Source of the DNA: Verrucomicrobiota bacterium
GTDB taxonomy: Bacteria > Verrucomicrobiota > Verrucomicrobiia > Verrucomicrobiales > Verrucomicrobiaceae
Reading direction: 5' to 3'
DNA: 7,562 bases
NCBI GenBank assembly: GCA_009885275.1
Contig: VFKY01000156.1
Span: forward strand, 1-7,562
Within the stretch, counting starts at the first letter, position 1; each line of letters starts with the position of its first letter. The notes beneath the pieces were generated by a model, which did not search any database, had not been told where the DNA came from, and saw nothing but the letters and a program-made list of their open reading frames with translations. A program made the position numbers and the translations under genes. This document shows positions 1-6,053 of the stretch, piece by piece.

Positions 1-2
1 CT

Positions 3-32
3 CCAGCTCCAGCGGCACCAGCTCCAGCGGCA
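3..32 (+). repeat. Two perfect 15-bp tandem repeats coding for Pro-Ala
   Basis: The unit CCAGCTCCAGCGGCA occurs at 3-17 and again, identical, at 18-32. A partial third copy (CCAGCGGCTGCC) follows. In frame it encodes PAPAA per unit, so copy-number change would lengthen or shorten the tail without a frameshift. The array may extend upstream of the window. Confidence 0.75.
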
Positions 33-71
33 CCAGCGGCTGCCCCTGCTGTGCCTGAGACCAGTAAGTAG
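3..71 (+). CDS. C-terminal end of an upstream protein, Pro/Ala-rich tail (partial)
   Basis: Reading from position 3, the frame gives 22 residues of almost pure proline and alanine, ending in PAVPETSK before a TAG at 69-71. The gene body lies outside the window, so its function cannot be named. Such tails are typically flexible extensions of secreted, periplasmic or ribosome-associated proteins. The other two plus-strand frames give Gln/Arg/Leu-rich or Ser/Gly-rich strings that look less natural, which is why this frame was chosen. The tail is built from a 15-bp unit repeated in tandem. A minus-strand gene cannot be fully excluded from so short a piece. Confidence 0.55.
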   Translation, partial: PAPAAPAPAAPAAAPAVPETSK

Positions 72-350
72 AACTCACTCTTCTAGCACCATCCCCGCCT
101 CAACATCCCTGATAACAGGATCGATGATTTAGGTGCATCTTCCGAAATCCATGCCGTTGTCTTCAGCGCATGTTTTCAAATGGGTCCTTGTTTTACAATT
201 AGGCTTAGGAGAGGATTATTGACATGTCTGTGTTGTGACGATATGAGGCGGAGAAACTCCTCATGCCAATGTCCCCTGTGGATCACGCATACGCTAAAAC
301 AAATATCCTAGCCGTCACCCCATGAGACACTTGATTTGGACACTCGCTAG
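72..350. other. Non-coding or decayed spacer upstream of the CotH remnant
   Basis: I find no convincing gene here. The frame of the downstream CotH remnant is open from 87 to 308, but its translation is rich in Cys, Arg and Ser and shows no resemblance to the N-terminal half of CotH proteins. It is then broken by TAG at 309-311 and again at 348-350. The other plus-strand frames carry several stops, apart from a short frame from ATG 322 with a hydrophobic start that ends after about 45 codons. No strong terminator follows the TAG at 69-71. A weak bulged hairpin lies around CCTGATAACAGG (109-120) without a following T run. Confidence 0.5.
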
Positions 351-1016
351 CATTATCCCGACGGTCAGTTATACGATGGTGGCTTTGTTTCGGAGATACA
401 TGAAAAAATGGAACTGGATCGAGGCGAGGAATCACAACGTGAAGGCTTGCTCAAACTAGTGGCAGCACTAAAGGAGCCGGACGCCGCAAAACAGGCCGCA
501 CTACTTTCCGCAGTTGTGGACGTGGACGCTCACCTGCGCTTTGTGGCCATGGAAAATATTCTCTACCACTGGGACGGCTACTCATTCAATCGCAATAACT
601 ATCGCATTTATGAAAATCCAGAGACTAGGCGTTTTCATTTTATTCTGCACGGGATGGATCAAGTGTTTGGCGATGCAGGGCAAAGCTTACAACGCGCTCC
701 TGGCGCATCAGTCGGCTCGATCCTTTGGCGAACCCCTGCAAATCAAGCGCGTTACATCGAGCTGTTATTAGAGACCTATGAAAAAACACGCGGCGTTGTG
801 CCCATTCCAAGCGCGTCCGGCAAAGGTGCAGGGTTGCGTATATCGGGTGGCTCAAGACAGGGCCAAAAGATGTTGAAGGGCGACTCGCCATGGGAAACGC
901 TCAGCTACGAAATTAACTCAACCGGCAGCGACTCTGTGCTTGTAGTTGAGTTGCGCGCAAGTGCTGGAGAAATGTGGATTGATCGAGAAACTCTCCGCGT
1001 GATACGTGTGCCATGA
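351..1016 (+). pseudogene. CotH kinase family protein, N-terminally truncated remnant with chimeric tail
   Basis: An ATG at 408 would give 202 residues, but the same frame is already CotH-like upstream of it. Positions 351-407 encode HYPDGQLYDGGFVSEIHEK, which fits the LYDGGF segment that precedes the helical part of CotH proteins, and a TAG at 348-350 closes the frame. Counting from ATG 408, residues 38-90 carry the conserved C-lobe: VDVDAHLRFVAME, then HWDGY (D56), NRNNYRIY, and HGMDQVFG (D84). The two aspartates match the catalytic and metal-binding positions of this atypical secretory kinase family. The N-lobe with the nucleotide-binding residues and the signal peptide are missing, so kinase activity is unlikely. 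Intact homologues are commonly about 450 residues or longer. From about residue 128 the tail no longer resembles CotH. It ends in SPWETLSYEI, VVELRASAGEMWID and LRVIR, a pattern I associate with jelly-roll C-terminal domains of other proteins. I infer a decayed, possibly deletion-fused gene; a short functional protein is the alternative. Confidence 0.65.
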
Positions 1017-1076
1017 GTCGTCTTTTTTAATGCAAGTTCCTATGCTCAACACAACACACGTCCCAGAGTCCCCAAC

Positions 1077-2345
1077 CTATGCGGGATCGAACTGTGGAAT
1101 CTTCAATGACTCACCACCTTTAATGGCGGATTGATGCGCCACAATGCCAGGTGCGGTATAGGCCACAGCTTCGTAGATGTTGACTGCGGGCTTGCGCTGC
1201 TTAAGCACGGAATCAATAAACTCATGAGTAATGAAGCAGTGTGAACCCTCGTGCCCACTGTTGTGACGCATTGGTTCTGGAAGAAGATCAGTCTTCCACC
1301 ATGATACCTCTTCATATTTTTCACGAATCTGGGAGGCGCGGACGAACCCGCCTGAATCCTTCTCAGTCTTCGTCTTTGCCTGCGAACGCATAATGTATGG
1401 GGGAGCTCCATTGGGCCCATTATAATAAAAGCTCATCTTGTCGCCGAAGAATCGGGCGCGCTCGCCCCCTTCCTGAGCACCACGCCACCAGATGGCTACA
1501 CGCATGGAGTTTCCGCGATTGGTCTTAAACAAAGCCGTCTCATTCCAAAAAGAATTTTTGTAAACGTTGTCCTTCATGATGGGGTCGTCGTCTCCCCAAC
1601 CGTGGCAGGCGACTTCCGTTAGTCGTTCCCCTGTGACACTGACAAGATGCGATGTGCAATGCGTGGGATATTGCATGGGCGGCATGCCGTGCCGCCAAGT
1701 GGGCTTACCATTCTCAAAATAAAGCTCCTCCAATCCAGGATGATGATATTCCGATTCGGTGTAGTAGAGATTCCCGAAGGACCCTTCCTGATAGAATTTG
1801 CGCGCCGAAATAGTAAGTTGCTGCCAATGGCTGGTCTCAGCCATCATATAGATCAATCCTGTCTTTTTTACAGCGTCAATCAACAGTTGACACTCCTCCA
1901 ACGTCATCGCTGCCGGCACTGCGCAAAGAACATGCTTGCCCGCGGCCAGACACATCAGGACATGACGCACATGATCCGGCATCGGTGTCGCCAAAAACAC
2001 AGCCTCGATCTTCGGATCCTTGATCAGTTCTTCGAGCGAGTCGTAAGTCTTGGCGCACTTGTAAGCCTTCTGCAAAGCTTCGCGCCTTTCGGGCCGCAGA
2101 TCACTCACGGCTTCCACGATGCAGTCGGGATGTTCGTGAAACTGAAAGCCAAGGCCAAAACGTCCGCCCACGATGCCGATGTGCACCTTTTTGGTAGGAG
2201 CTTGTGCTCCGACCCATCCTGGAATCGTCATCAAAGCTGCTGCCGCGCTTTTACGGATGAAATTCCGCCGAGTTAGCTCATCGGAAATATCCAGCGTCAT
2301 AGGGTAAATCAGAGTTTTGTTTTTCATGGTGCGAATTCTAATCAT
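1077..2345 (-). CDS. Gfo/Idh/MocA family oxidoreductase, Tat-exported
   Basis: This is a 422-residue NAD(P)-dependent oxidoreductase of the Gfo/Idh/MocA type, acting on a sugar or cyclitol derivative that the sequence does not identify. A twin-arginine signal is visible (TRRNFIRKS, RR at 26-27, then a hydrophobic stretch ending GAQA near 49), so the folded enzyme is probably exported with its cofactor. The Rossmann motif is HIGIVGGRFG (55-64), followed by the usual FLATPMPDH and AGKHVL. Where the family normally has EKP, with the catalytic lysine, this protein has A142-V143-P144. The C-terminal domain has YPTHCTSH (226-233) and ends in GGESLKIPQFD, typical of the exported subgroup in Verrucomicrobia and Planctomycetes. 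The start is uncertain: ATGs at 2345, 2327 and 2300 all lie upstream of the RR motif and none has a good Shine-Dalgarno. The gene is divergent from an AraC-type gene with a 55-bp gap, suggesting regulation by it. Confidence 0.9.
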   Translation of the reverse strand: MIRIRTMKNKTLIYPMTLDISDELTRRNFIRKSAAAALMTIPGWVGAQAPTKKVHIGIVGGRFGLGFQFHEHPDCIVEAVSDLRPERREALQKAYKCAKTYDSLEELIKDPKIEAVFLATPMPDHVRHVLMCLAAGKHVLCAVPAAMTLEECQLLIDAVKKTGLIYMMAETSHWQQLTISARKFYQEGSFGNLYYTESEYHHPGLEELYFENGKPTWRHGMPPMQYPTHCTSHLVSVTGERLTEVACHGWGDDDPIMKDNVYKNSFWNETALFKTNRGNSMRVAIWWRGAQEGGERARFFGDKMSFYYNGPNGAPPYIMRSQAKTKTEKDSGGFVRASQIREKYEEVSWWKTDLLPEPMRHNSGHEGSHCFITHEFIDSVLKQRKPAVNIYEAVAYTAPGIVAHQSAIKGGESLKIPQFDPA

Positions 2346-2350
2346 AGGAA

Positions 2351-2363
2351 GAGAAATTGAGAA
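2351..2363 (+). promoter_or_regulatory. Candidate operator: GAGAAATTGAGAA in the divergent gap
   Basis: The 13-mer GAGAAATTGAGAA lies in the 55-bp gap between the divergent oxidoreductase and AraC genes. It occurs again, identical and on the same strand, at 3277-3289 in the next intergenic gap. AraC-type regulators commonly bind direct repeats, so this is a reasonable operator candidate. The sequence is A/G-rich and short, so coincidence is possible. Confidence 0.25.
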
Positions 2364-2391
2364 TGGACGGCGCTGTAAGAAACCCTATACT
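2364..2391 (+). promoter_or_regulatory. Possible promoter of the AraC gene
   Basis: TGGACG (2364-2369) and TATACT (2386-2391) are separated by 16 bp and match the sigma-70 boxes at 4 and 5 of 6 positions. Transcription would then begin within a few bases of the ATG at 2401, giving an almost leaderless mRNA. That would fit the absence of a Shine-Dalgarno. This is pattern matching only. Confidence 0.22.
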
Positions 2392-2400
2392 TTTCCGACC

Positions 2401-3249
2401 ATGAGTTATCTGCCATATCACCATGATTGGAAACTCGCTTATGAAGCGGATTTTGGACTTCGAGTTCATTGGTTCGGACGTTATGCTGGCTTCCCTGAGT
2501 GGAGCGTGGAGAAGTCGCGATTGGCGGCAGACATGATCTCATTTTTCTTCGTTGAAACAGAATGCTGCTGGGTGATCATCAACGGCGTTCGCCTTGAATT
2601 ACAGGCGGGAGATATTCTCGTGACTCGGGGGGCGGATGAATTTGAGTTTGGCCATCAATCTCGTCGACCCCATATTAGCCTTTCGGTATCACTTGCAGTC
2701 GAGCATGGCGGAGTAATTAACCAGTTATTGCATCGTGATTTCAAGCGCCACTATTCGTTGAAGAATCCACAAGATTATGTAAGAGAATTTGAGAAAGTTC
2801 TTTCAGCATTTGGCCAGGAGGATGTCTTTCGCGATCTCGCCATTGCTGGGGCTATCATGCAATGGTTGGCTTATTTATTGCGGACACTCCGACCACTAGT
2901 AGCTAAAATCAATCTCGAGACTCGCAGTGTCGTGGACAGAATCCTCGCCGCAGAGGCCTGGGCCATGGCTCGTTTGAAGGACGAAATATCCATCGGTGAA
3001 TGGTCGGGGGCAATGGGATTGAATGCCGATTATTTTGGAAGAATATTCAAGCGTGAAACTGGGAAGAGACCGATGGAATGGGTCAATGAGCGTCGTCTTC
3101 AGATGGCGGCGCAATTGCTCAACAACACTCGAAAATCCGTGGCTGATGTGGCCGAGGCCTGCGGCTTCGCTTGCCCCTTCTATTTCTCACGCATGTTCAA
3201 AAAGCATTTTGGAGTGGCTCCACAGAACTATCGACAGGCACGCATGTGA
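2401..3249 (+). CDS. AraC family transcriptional regulator
   Basis: This is a 282-residue one-component regulator. The N-terminal part (about 1-110) has the AraC-type cupin pattern, including WVIINGVRLELQAGDILV, which probably senses a small ligand such as a sugar. The C-terminal AraC DNA-binding domain has two helix-turn-helix units. The first is around residues 196-216 (ISIGEWSGAMGLNADYFGRIF) and the second around 246-266, with the hallmark ADVAEACGF...FYFSRMFKKHFGVAPQNYR. The open frame extends back to an ATG at 2317, but that would overlap the divergent oxidoreductase gene by 29 bp and add a non-conserved leader. The ATG at 2401 gives the usual family length, so it was chosen, although no Shine-Dalgarno precedes it. 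The divergent layout suggests that it controls the oxidoreductase gene and possibly itself. The SPFH operon 148 bp downstream is on the same strand but looks separately transcribed. Confidence 0.88.
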   Translation: MSYLPYHHDWKLAYEADFGLRVHWFGRYAGFPEWSVEKSRLAADMISFFFVETECCWVIINGVRLELQAGDILVTRGADEFEFGHQSRRPHISLSVSLAVEHGGVINQLLHRDFKRHYSLKNPQDYVREFEKVLSAFGQEDVFRDLAIAGAIMQWLAYLLRTLRPLVAKINLETRSVVDRILAAEAWAMARLKDEISIGEWSGAMGLNADYFGRIFKRETGKRPMEWVNERRLQMAAQLLNNTRKSVADVAEACGFACPFYFSRMFKKHFGVAPQNYRQARM

Positions 3250-3276
3250 CCTCACTTGTGAGTTGTGAGACCATCC

Positions 3277-3300
3277 GAGAAATTGAGAAATTGAGGAATT
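3277..3300 (+). repeat. Three 8-bp tandem repeats, GAGAAATT / GAGAAATT / GAGGAATT
   Basis: Two perfect copies (3277-3284 and 3285-3292) and one copy with a single mismatch (3293-3300) sit just downstream of the AraC gene and about 100 bp upstream of the first SPFH gene. The first 13 bases equal those at 2351-2363 in the other gap flanking the regulator. The array could be a multi-site operator or simple slippage sequence. Confidence 0.6.
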
Positions 3301-3397
3301 GCATTGGTTGATGCGGGCGGGCGTGTAATCACACCGCATTTATACTTGGCATCTCCAGTGATTCTGCCAAACTGCCGTTACTTTAAATTTACGTCTT

Positions 3398-4381
3398 ATG
3401 TCTATTATCGCTGGCTGTGTCTGTGGTTTCATTACTTGGTTTCTTGTGCGATACCTCATCGCCGGTCTTTACACCGTGGATCAAAACGAACGCGCCGTGA
3501 AGACTAGTTTTGGTCGTGCGGAACGAATCGGTGATTTGTCGACACTGGATGATCCGGTCTCTGCGATGCTGAACGACGATCAAAAATCACGCTACGATTA
3601 TCCGCAGGTCCGAGTCATCATGCCGGGCGGCCCTTACTTCAAATGGCCTTGGGAACGCATCATTAAAGTGTCCGTCGCCACCAGCACCGTGAACATGGCC
3701 TGGGATCCGGAGGATGGCTCTGCGAATGCCAACGGGTCGATGCTTGAAGCCGTCACCAAGGATCAGCTCAACACCGGACTGACGGGACAAATTCGATTCC
3801 GTGTTTCTGAGCGCAATCTTTACGCATTCATGTTCGGCATCAAGAATCCCTACGCGCATGTCATGGGCTATTTCGTCTCTGTACTGCGTGAACGTATCGC
3901 CAACTTTGAAGCGCCACGCCTAGCGCAAGAAGAAGGTGCCCCGGATGTCGCTGCGACCATTGGAATCTCCATCAATGATTTGCGAAAAAACCTGCGCGAT
4001 CTCAATGAGCACATGGATAGCGAATGCCAGTCCTCTGCGGCGCGCTATGGCATGGTGTTGGACGCCACTTTGATCACCGGTATTGATCCGCCGCCTGAAG
4101 TCGAGTCTGCACTTGCCGCAATCAATACCGCCTACAATGAAGTATCCTCTGATATCAGCCTTGCCCAGGCTTCTGCCGATCAAAAGATCGTGCAATCGAA
4201 GCGGGCAGTGGAAATTGAAACGCTGAAAGCTCAAGCTGAAGTGGAACCGCTCGTGCGACTTGCTTCCCAGTTAAAAGATTTGAAATCACGCGGTGCCGAT
4301 GCCCTGCGCGCCTACGGTCGCAATGTGCGACTGGCTCTGTTAGAAAAAGCTCAACAAGTATTCGTGGAGGCAAAGAAATGA
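3398..4381 (+). CDS. SPFH/band 7 domain membrane protein (first of a pair)
   Basis: This 327-residue protein has one N-terminal membrane segment (about 3-26) followed by an SPFH domain (stomatin/prohibitin/flotillin/HflK-C, about 25-230). The domain opens with LYTVDQNERAVKTSFGR, the standard entry to HflK- and stomatin-like proteins. It continues with GGPYFKWPWERI (77-88) and the strongly conserved-looking AVTKDQLNTGLTGQIRFRVS. Residues 45-76 form an insert not typical of short stomatins. The C-terminal part (about 231-327) is charged and helical, probably a coiled coil for ring assembly. The ATG at 3398 lies directly before the membrane segment; no Shine-Dalgarno is visible upstream. Its stop overlaps the start of the next SPFH gene (ATGA at 4378-4381), so both are made from one mRNA and probably form a hetero-oligomer in the inner membrane. 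No FtsH-type protease gene is adjacent. The cellular role is unproven. Confidence 0.88.
   Translation: MSIIAGCVCGFITWFLVRYLIAGLYTVDQNERAVKTSFGRAERIGDLSTLDDPVSAMLNDDQKSRYDYPQVRVIMPGGPYFKWPWERIIKVSVATSTVNMAWDPEDGSANANGSMLEAVTKDQLNTGLTGQIRFRVSERNLYAFMFGIKNPYAHVMGYFVSVLRERIANFEAPRLAQEEGAPDVAATIGISINDLRKNLRDLNEHMDSECQSSAARYGMVLDATLITGIDPPPEVESALAAINTAYNEVSSDISLAQASADQKIVQSKRAVEIETLKAQAEVEPLVRLASQLKDLKSRGADALRAYGRNVRLALLEKAQQVFVEAKK
4366..4370 (+). promoter_or_regulatory. Shine-Dalgarno GGAGG for the second SPFH gene
   Basis: GGAGG lies 7 nt before the ATG at 4378, inside the end of the preceding gene. It is the clearest ribosome binding site in the window. Together with the ATGA overlap it points to translational coupling of the two SPFH genes. 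Confidence 0.75.
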
Positions 4382-5304
4382 TCGAGTTTACTATTGCATT
4401 TGGAGTCGTATTCATCGGCGGGTTCATCGCCGTCCCCATCATGCTGGCGTTTGCTCGCATCTTCGGACTTTACGCCATCGTGAACGAGCGACAGTGCAAA
4501 GTTTATGTCCTGTTCGGGAGCGTGCTTACCACGCTCGATAAACCGGGTCTTTACCTCCTGCCATTCAAGCTTGGTCCCGCGGCCTTCATCGTCAACTGGC
4601 TCGGCACTTGCCACGTCATCGACATGCGGCTCGATCAGGAATACCTGCGCAGTCAGGCCGTGAATTCCGAGGAAGGCGCGCCCATGGGCATCGGTATCTG
4701 GCATGAAATGTTTATCAGCGACCCCGTGTCGTTCCTCTTCAAAAACACCGATCCGCGCGGTTCCCTCAGTGCCAATGTTAGTAACTCCACCGTGCGCTGC
4801 CTGAGCAACCTTCCCTTGAGTAACATGCTGATCAACCGCCACGCCATGAGTGATACCGTGCGAAATGAGGTTTCGCCGAAGTCCCATGAGTGGGGCTATA
4901 AACTCGGCTCCGTCTATATTCGCAAAGTTCACTTTCGCGACATTGGCATGATCCGCCAAATCGAAAGCAAGGTGGTCAACCGCTTGCGCCAGGTCACCTC
5001 AGCTATCAAACAAGACGGCGCGAACCAAGTGAGCATCATCACCAGCACCGCCGAACGCCAGGCCGCAGTGGAGTTCGCCAAAGCGGCGGCGATTCGCCCC
5101 CAAATTGTCGGTGAAGCCCTGCAAATAATCTCCGAAGACAAGGAAGTTTCGGAAGCGATGTTCGAGATTCTTGAGACTCAAAAAATCATCGGCAGCGGCG
5201 CACGCGTCACTCTATTACCCGAAAAAAGTGATCTGCTCGCCTCGTTACTGGCTTCGCGCAGTGAAGGGCGAGTACCAGCACCACCCACGATGCCTCACCA
5301 TTGA
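4378..5304 (+). CDS. SPFH/band 7 domain membrane protein (second of a pair)
   Basis: This 308-residue partner of the preceding SPFH protein has a hydrophobic N-terminus (about 4-32), then an SPFH domain starting LYAIVNERQCKVYVLFG and PGLYLLPFKLGP. The middle (about 80-190) is dense in motif-like blocks such as RLDQEYLRSQ, NSEEGAPMGIGIW, LFKNTDPRGSL and EVSPKSHEWGY. The segment VVNRLRQVTSAIKQDGANQV (199-218) leads into an Ala/Glu-rich helical part (about 224-270), the usual SPFH oligomerisation region. A short Pro/His-rich tail closes it. It overlaps the upstream gene by 4 bp and has a strong Shine-Dalgarno, so the two should be produced together. By analogy with HflK/HflC they probably build a membrane scaffold that organises a protease or other partner. 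The operon seems to end here, because the next gene is convergent 29 bp away. Confidence 0.88.
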   Translation: MIEFTIAFGVVFIGGFIAVPIMLAFARIFGLYAIVNERQCKVYVLFGSVLTTLDKPGLYLLPFKLGPAAFIVNWLGTCHVIDMRLDQEYLRSQAVNSEEGAPMGIGIWHEMFISDPVSFLFKNTDPRGSLSANVSNSTVRCLSNLPLSNMLINRHAMSDTVRNEVSPKSHEWGYKLGSVYIRKVHFRDIGMIRQIESKVVNRLRQVTSAIKQDGANQVSIITSTAERQAAVEFAKAAAIRPQIVGEALQIISEDKEVSEAMFEILETQKIIGSGARVTLLPEKSDLLASLLASRSEGRVPAPPTMPHH

Positions 5305-5307
5305 CGA

Positions 5308-5327
5308 GAGGAGTGTCCGCGCTCCTC
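5308..5327. terminator. Hairpin between convergent genes, possible bidirectional terminator
   Basis: GAGGAGTG (5308-5315), loop TCCG and CGCTCCTC (5320-5327) form an 8-bp stem with one G-T wobble and a tetraloop. It lies 4 bp after the stop of the second SPFH gene and 6 bp before the end of the convergent membrane-protein gene. There is only a weak T-rich stretch on either side, so it may end transcription inefficiently or simply stabilise 3' ends. Confidence 0.45.
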
Positions 5328-5333
5328 CTTCCG

Positions 5334-6032
5334 TTAACTCACGCTCTCCTCATTCCTGCTGGCCAAGAACGTTACAATGAGGATAAAGAAACACATGATG
5401 ACAGAGAACAATGGAAACTGAAGAGCTGGCGGGAGACTGTAGATAAGTGCCGCCGCGGGAATCCAGACAATCCAATTGGTAATCAATACAGTAGGACAAG
5501 TGCGTAACCAAAATTCGCGATTGAGTGAAGCACAGGTGCGTGACCAGGAGCCATCAAGATCGATCCAACGTAAGGCGATGAGATAGGTGGGCAGTGCCCA
5601 GAACGGAGTGTAAACAAACTGATCAAGTAACACCTTTGACGCCAGTGTGACAGCGTCGTTGCCAAGTCCGAACAACATGCCTTGGAAGTGATAAAACAGG
5701 TCGATTTCCATTCCCCGATAACCCCAGAATAACATAAGGAATACAAGCCGCCTCCATCGTTTGTCCTTAGGTAACGTTCCCATCGCTGATTGAATGCAGA
5801 ACGGCATTACAGACGCCGCAAAAGCTGTGGAAATAAATGAGAAGGCGTAAGACCAATGCATCTTGAGCGTCCCAACTGCTTCCCATATACCTGCCATTGC
5901 GGGCCAGCGGTAATAGCTGGTTACCAGAGCGATGACGAGCCCATTGAGTAGTAGGCATTGTATCCAATTCTGCCGAAACACCGACGCAATGGTGGTAAGG
6001 ATACCGGGAGGTGGAAGAGGGGTGATGGACAT
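5334..6032 (-). CDS. Mpv17/PMP22-like integral membrane protein
   Basis: This is a 232-residue, strongly hydrophobic protein with about five or six membrane segments (near 24-39, 61-82, 96-108, 139-155, 180-199 and 205-224). The C-terminal half follows the eukaryotic Mpv17/PMP22 pattern: K133..LDQF..TPFWALP, then a conserved Trp (W175) and NWIVWIP (186-192), then SLPPALQFP, and a final aromatic/hydrophobic helix ending FLAS. Mpv17 proteins are small peroxisomal or mitochondrial inner-membrane proteins proposed to act as channels. A bacterial homologue has no established role, so the family call is recognition by pattern and no function is claimed. TTG at 6035 lies directly before the ATG at 6032; the ATG was chosen. 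No clear Shine-Dalgarno is seen. The MmcQ/YjbR-like gene ends 21 bp upstream on the same strand, so the two are probably co-transcribed. Confidence 0.72.
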   Translation of the reverse strand: MSITPLPPPGILTTIASVFRQNWIQCLLLNGLVIALVTSYYRWPAMAGIWEAVGTLKMHWSYAFSFISTAFAASVMPFCIQSAMGTLPKDKRWRRLVFLMLFWGYRGMEIDLFYHFQGMLFGLGNDAVTLASKVLLDQFVYTPFWALPTYLIALRWIDLDGSWSRTCASLNREFWLRTCPTVLITNWIVWIPAAALIYSLPPALQFPLFSVIMCFFILIVTFLASRNEESVS

Positions 6033-6053
6033 CAATTAGGAGAGCAGTCAAGA

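Noticed and set aside
105..122. Hairpin around CCTGATAACAGG as a terminator for the upstream gene
   Set aside because: The stem is short with a bulged C, and no T run follows.
322..459. Short plus-strand frame starting MRHLIWTLASIIP, resembling a signal peptide
   Set aside because: It ends after about 45 codons, overlaps the CotH remnant in another frame, and the overlapping part is clearly coding in the CotH frame.
1647..2276. 209-codon open frame antisense to the oxidoreductase gene
   Set aside because: It is a shadow: the composition is odd (His, Arg and Cys rich), no family pattern is seen, and the opposite strand is unmistakably Gfo/Idh/MocA.
2317..2400. 28-residue N-terminal extension of the AraC regulator from ATG 2317
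   Set aside because: It would overlap the divergent oxidoreductase gene, is not typical of the family, and uses up the whole regulatory gap.
3251..3262. Palindrome CTCACTTGTGAG just after the AraC stop codon
   Set aside because: It has a 5-bp stem with a 2-nt loop and no T tract. It is too weak to call a terminator and there is no other evidence for an operator.
3341..3346. TATACT as a -10 box for the SPFH operon
   Set aside because: No acceptable -35 sequence lies 16-18 bp upstream, so the box alone is not enough.
4351..4959. 202-codon minus-strand frame across the two SPFH genes
   Set aside because: It lies antisense to two well-supported SPFH genes and its His/Asp/Gly-rich translation has no recognisable domain.
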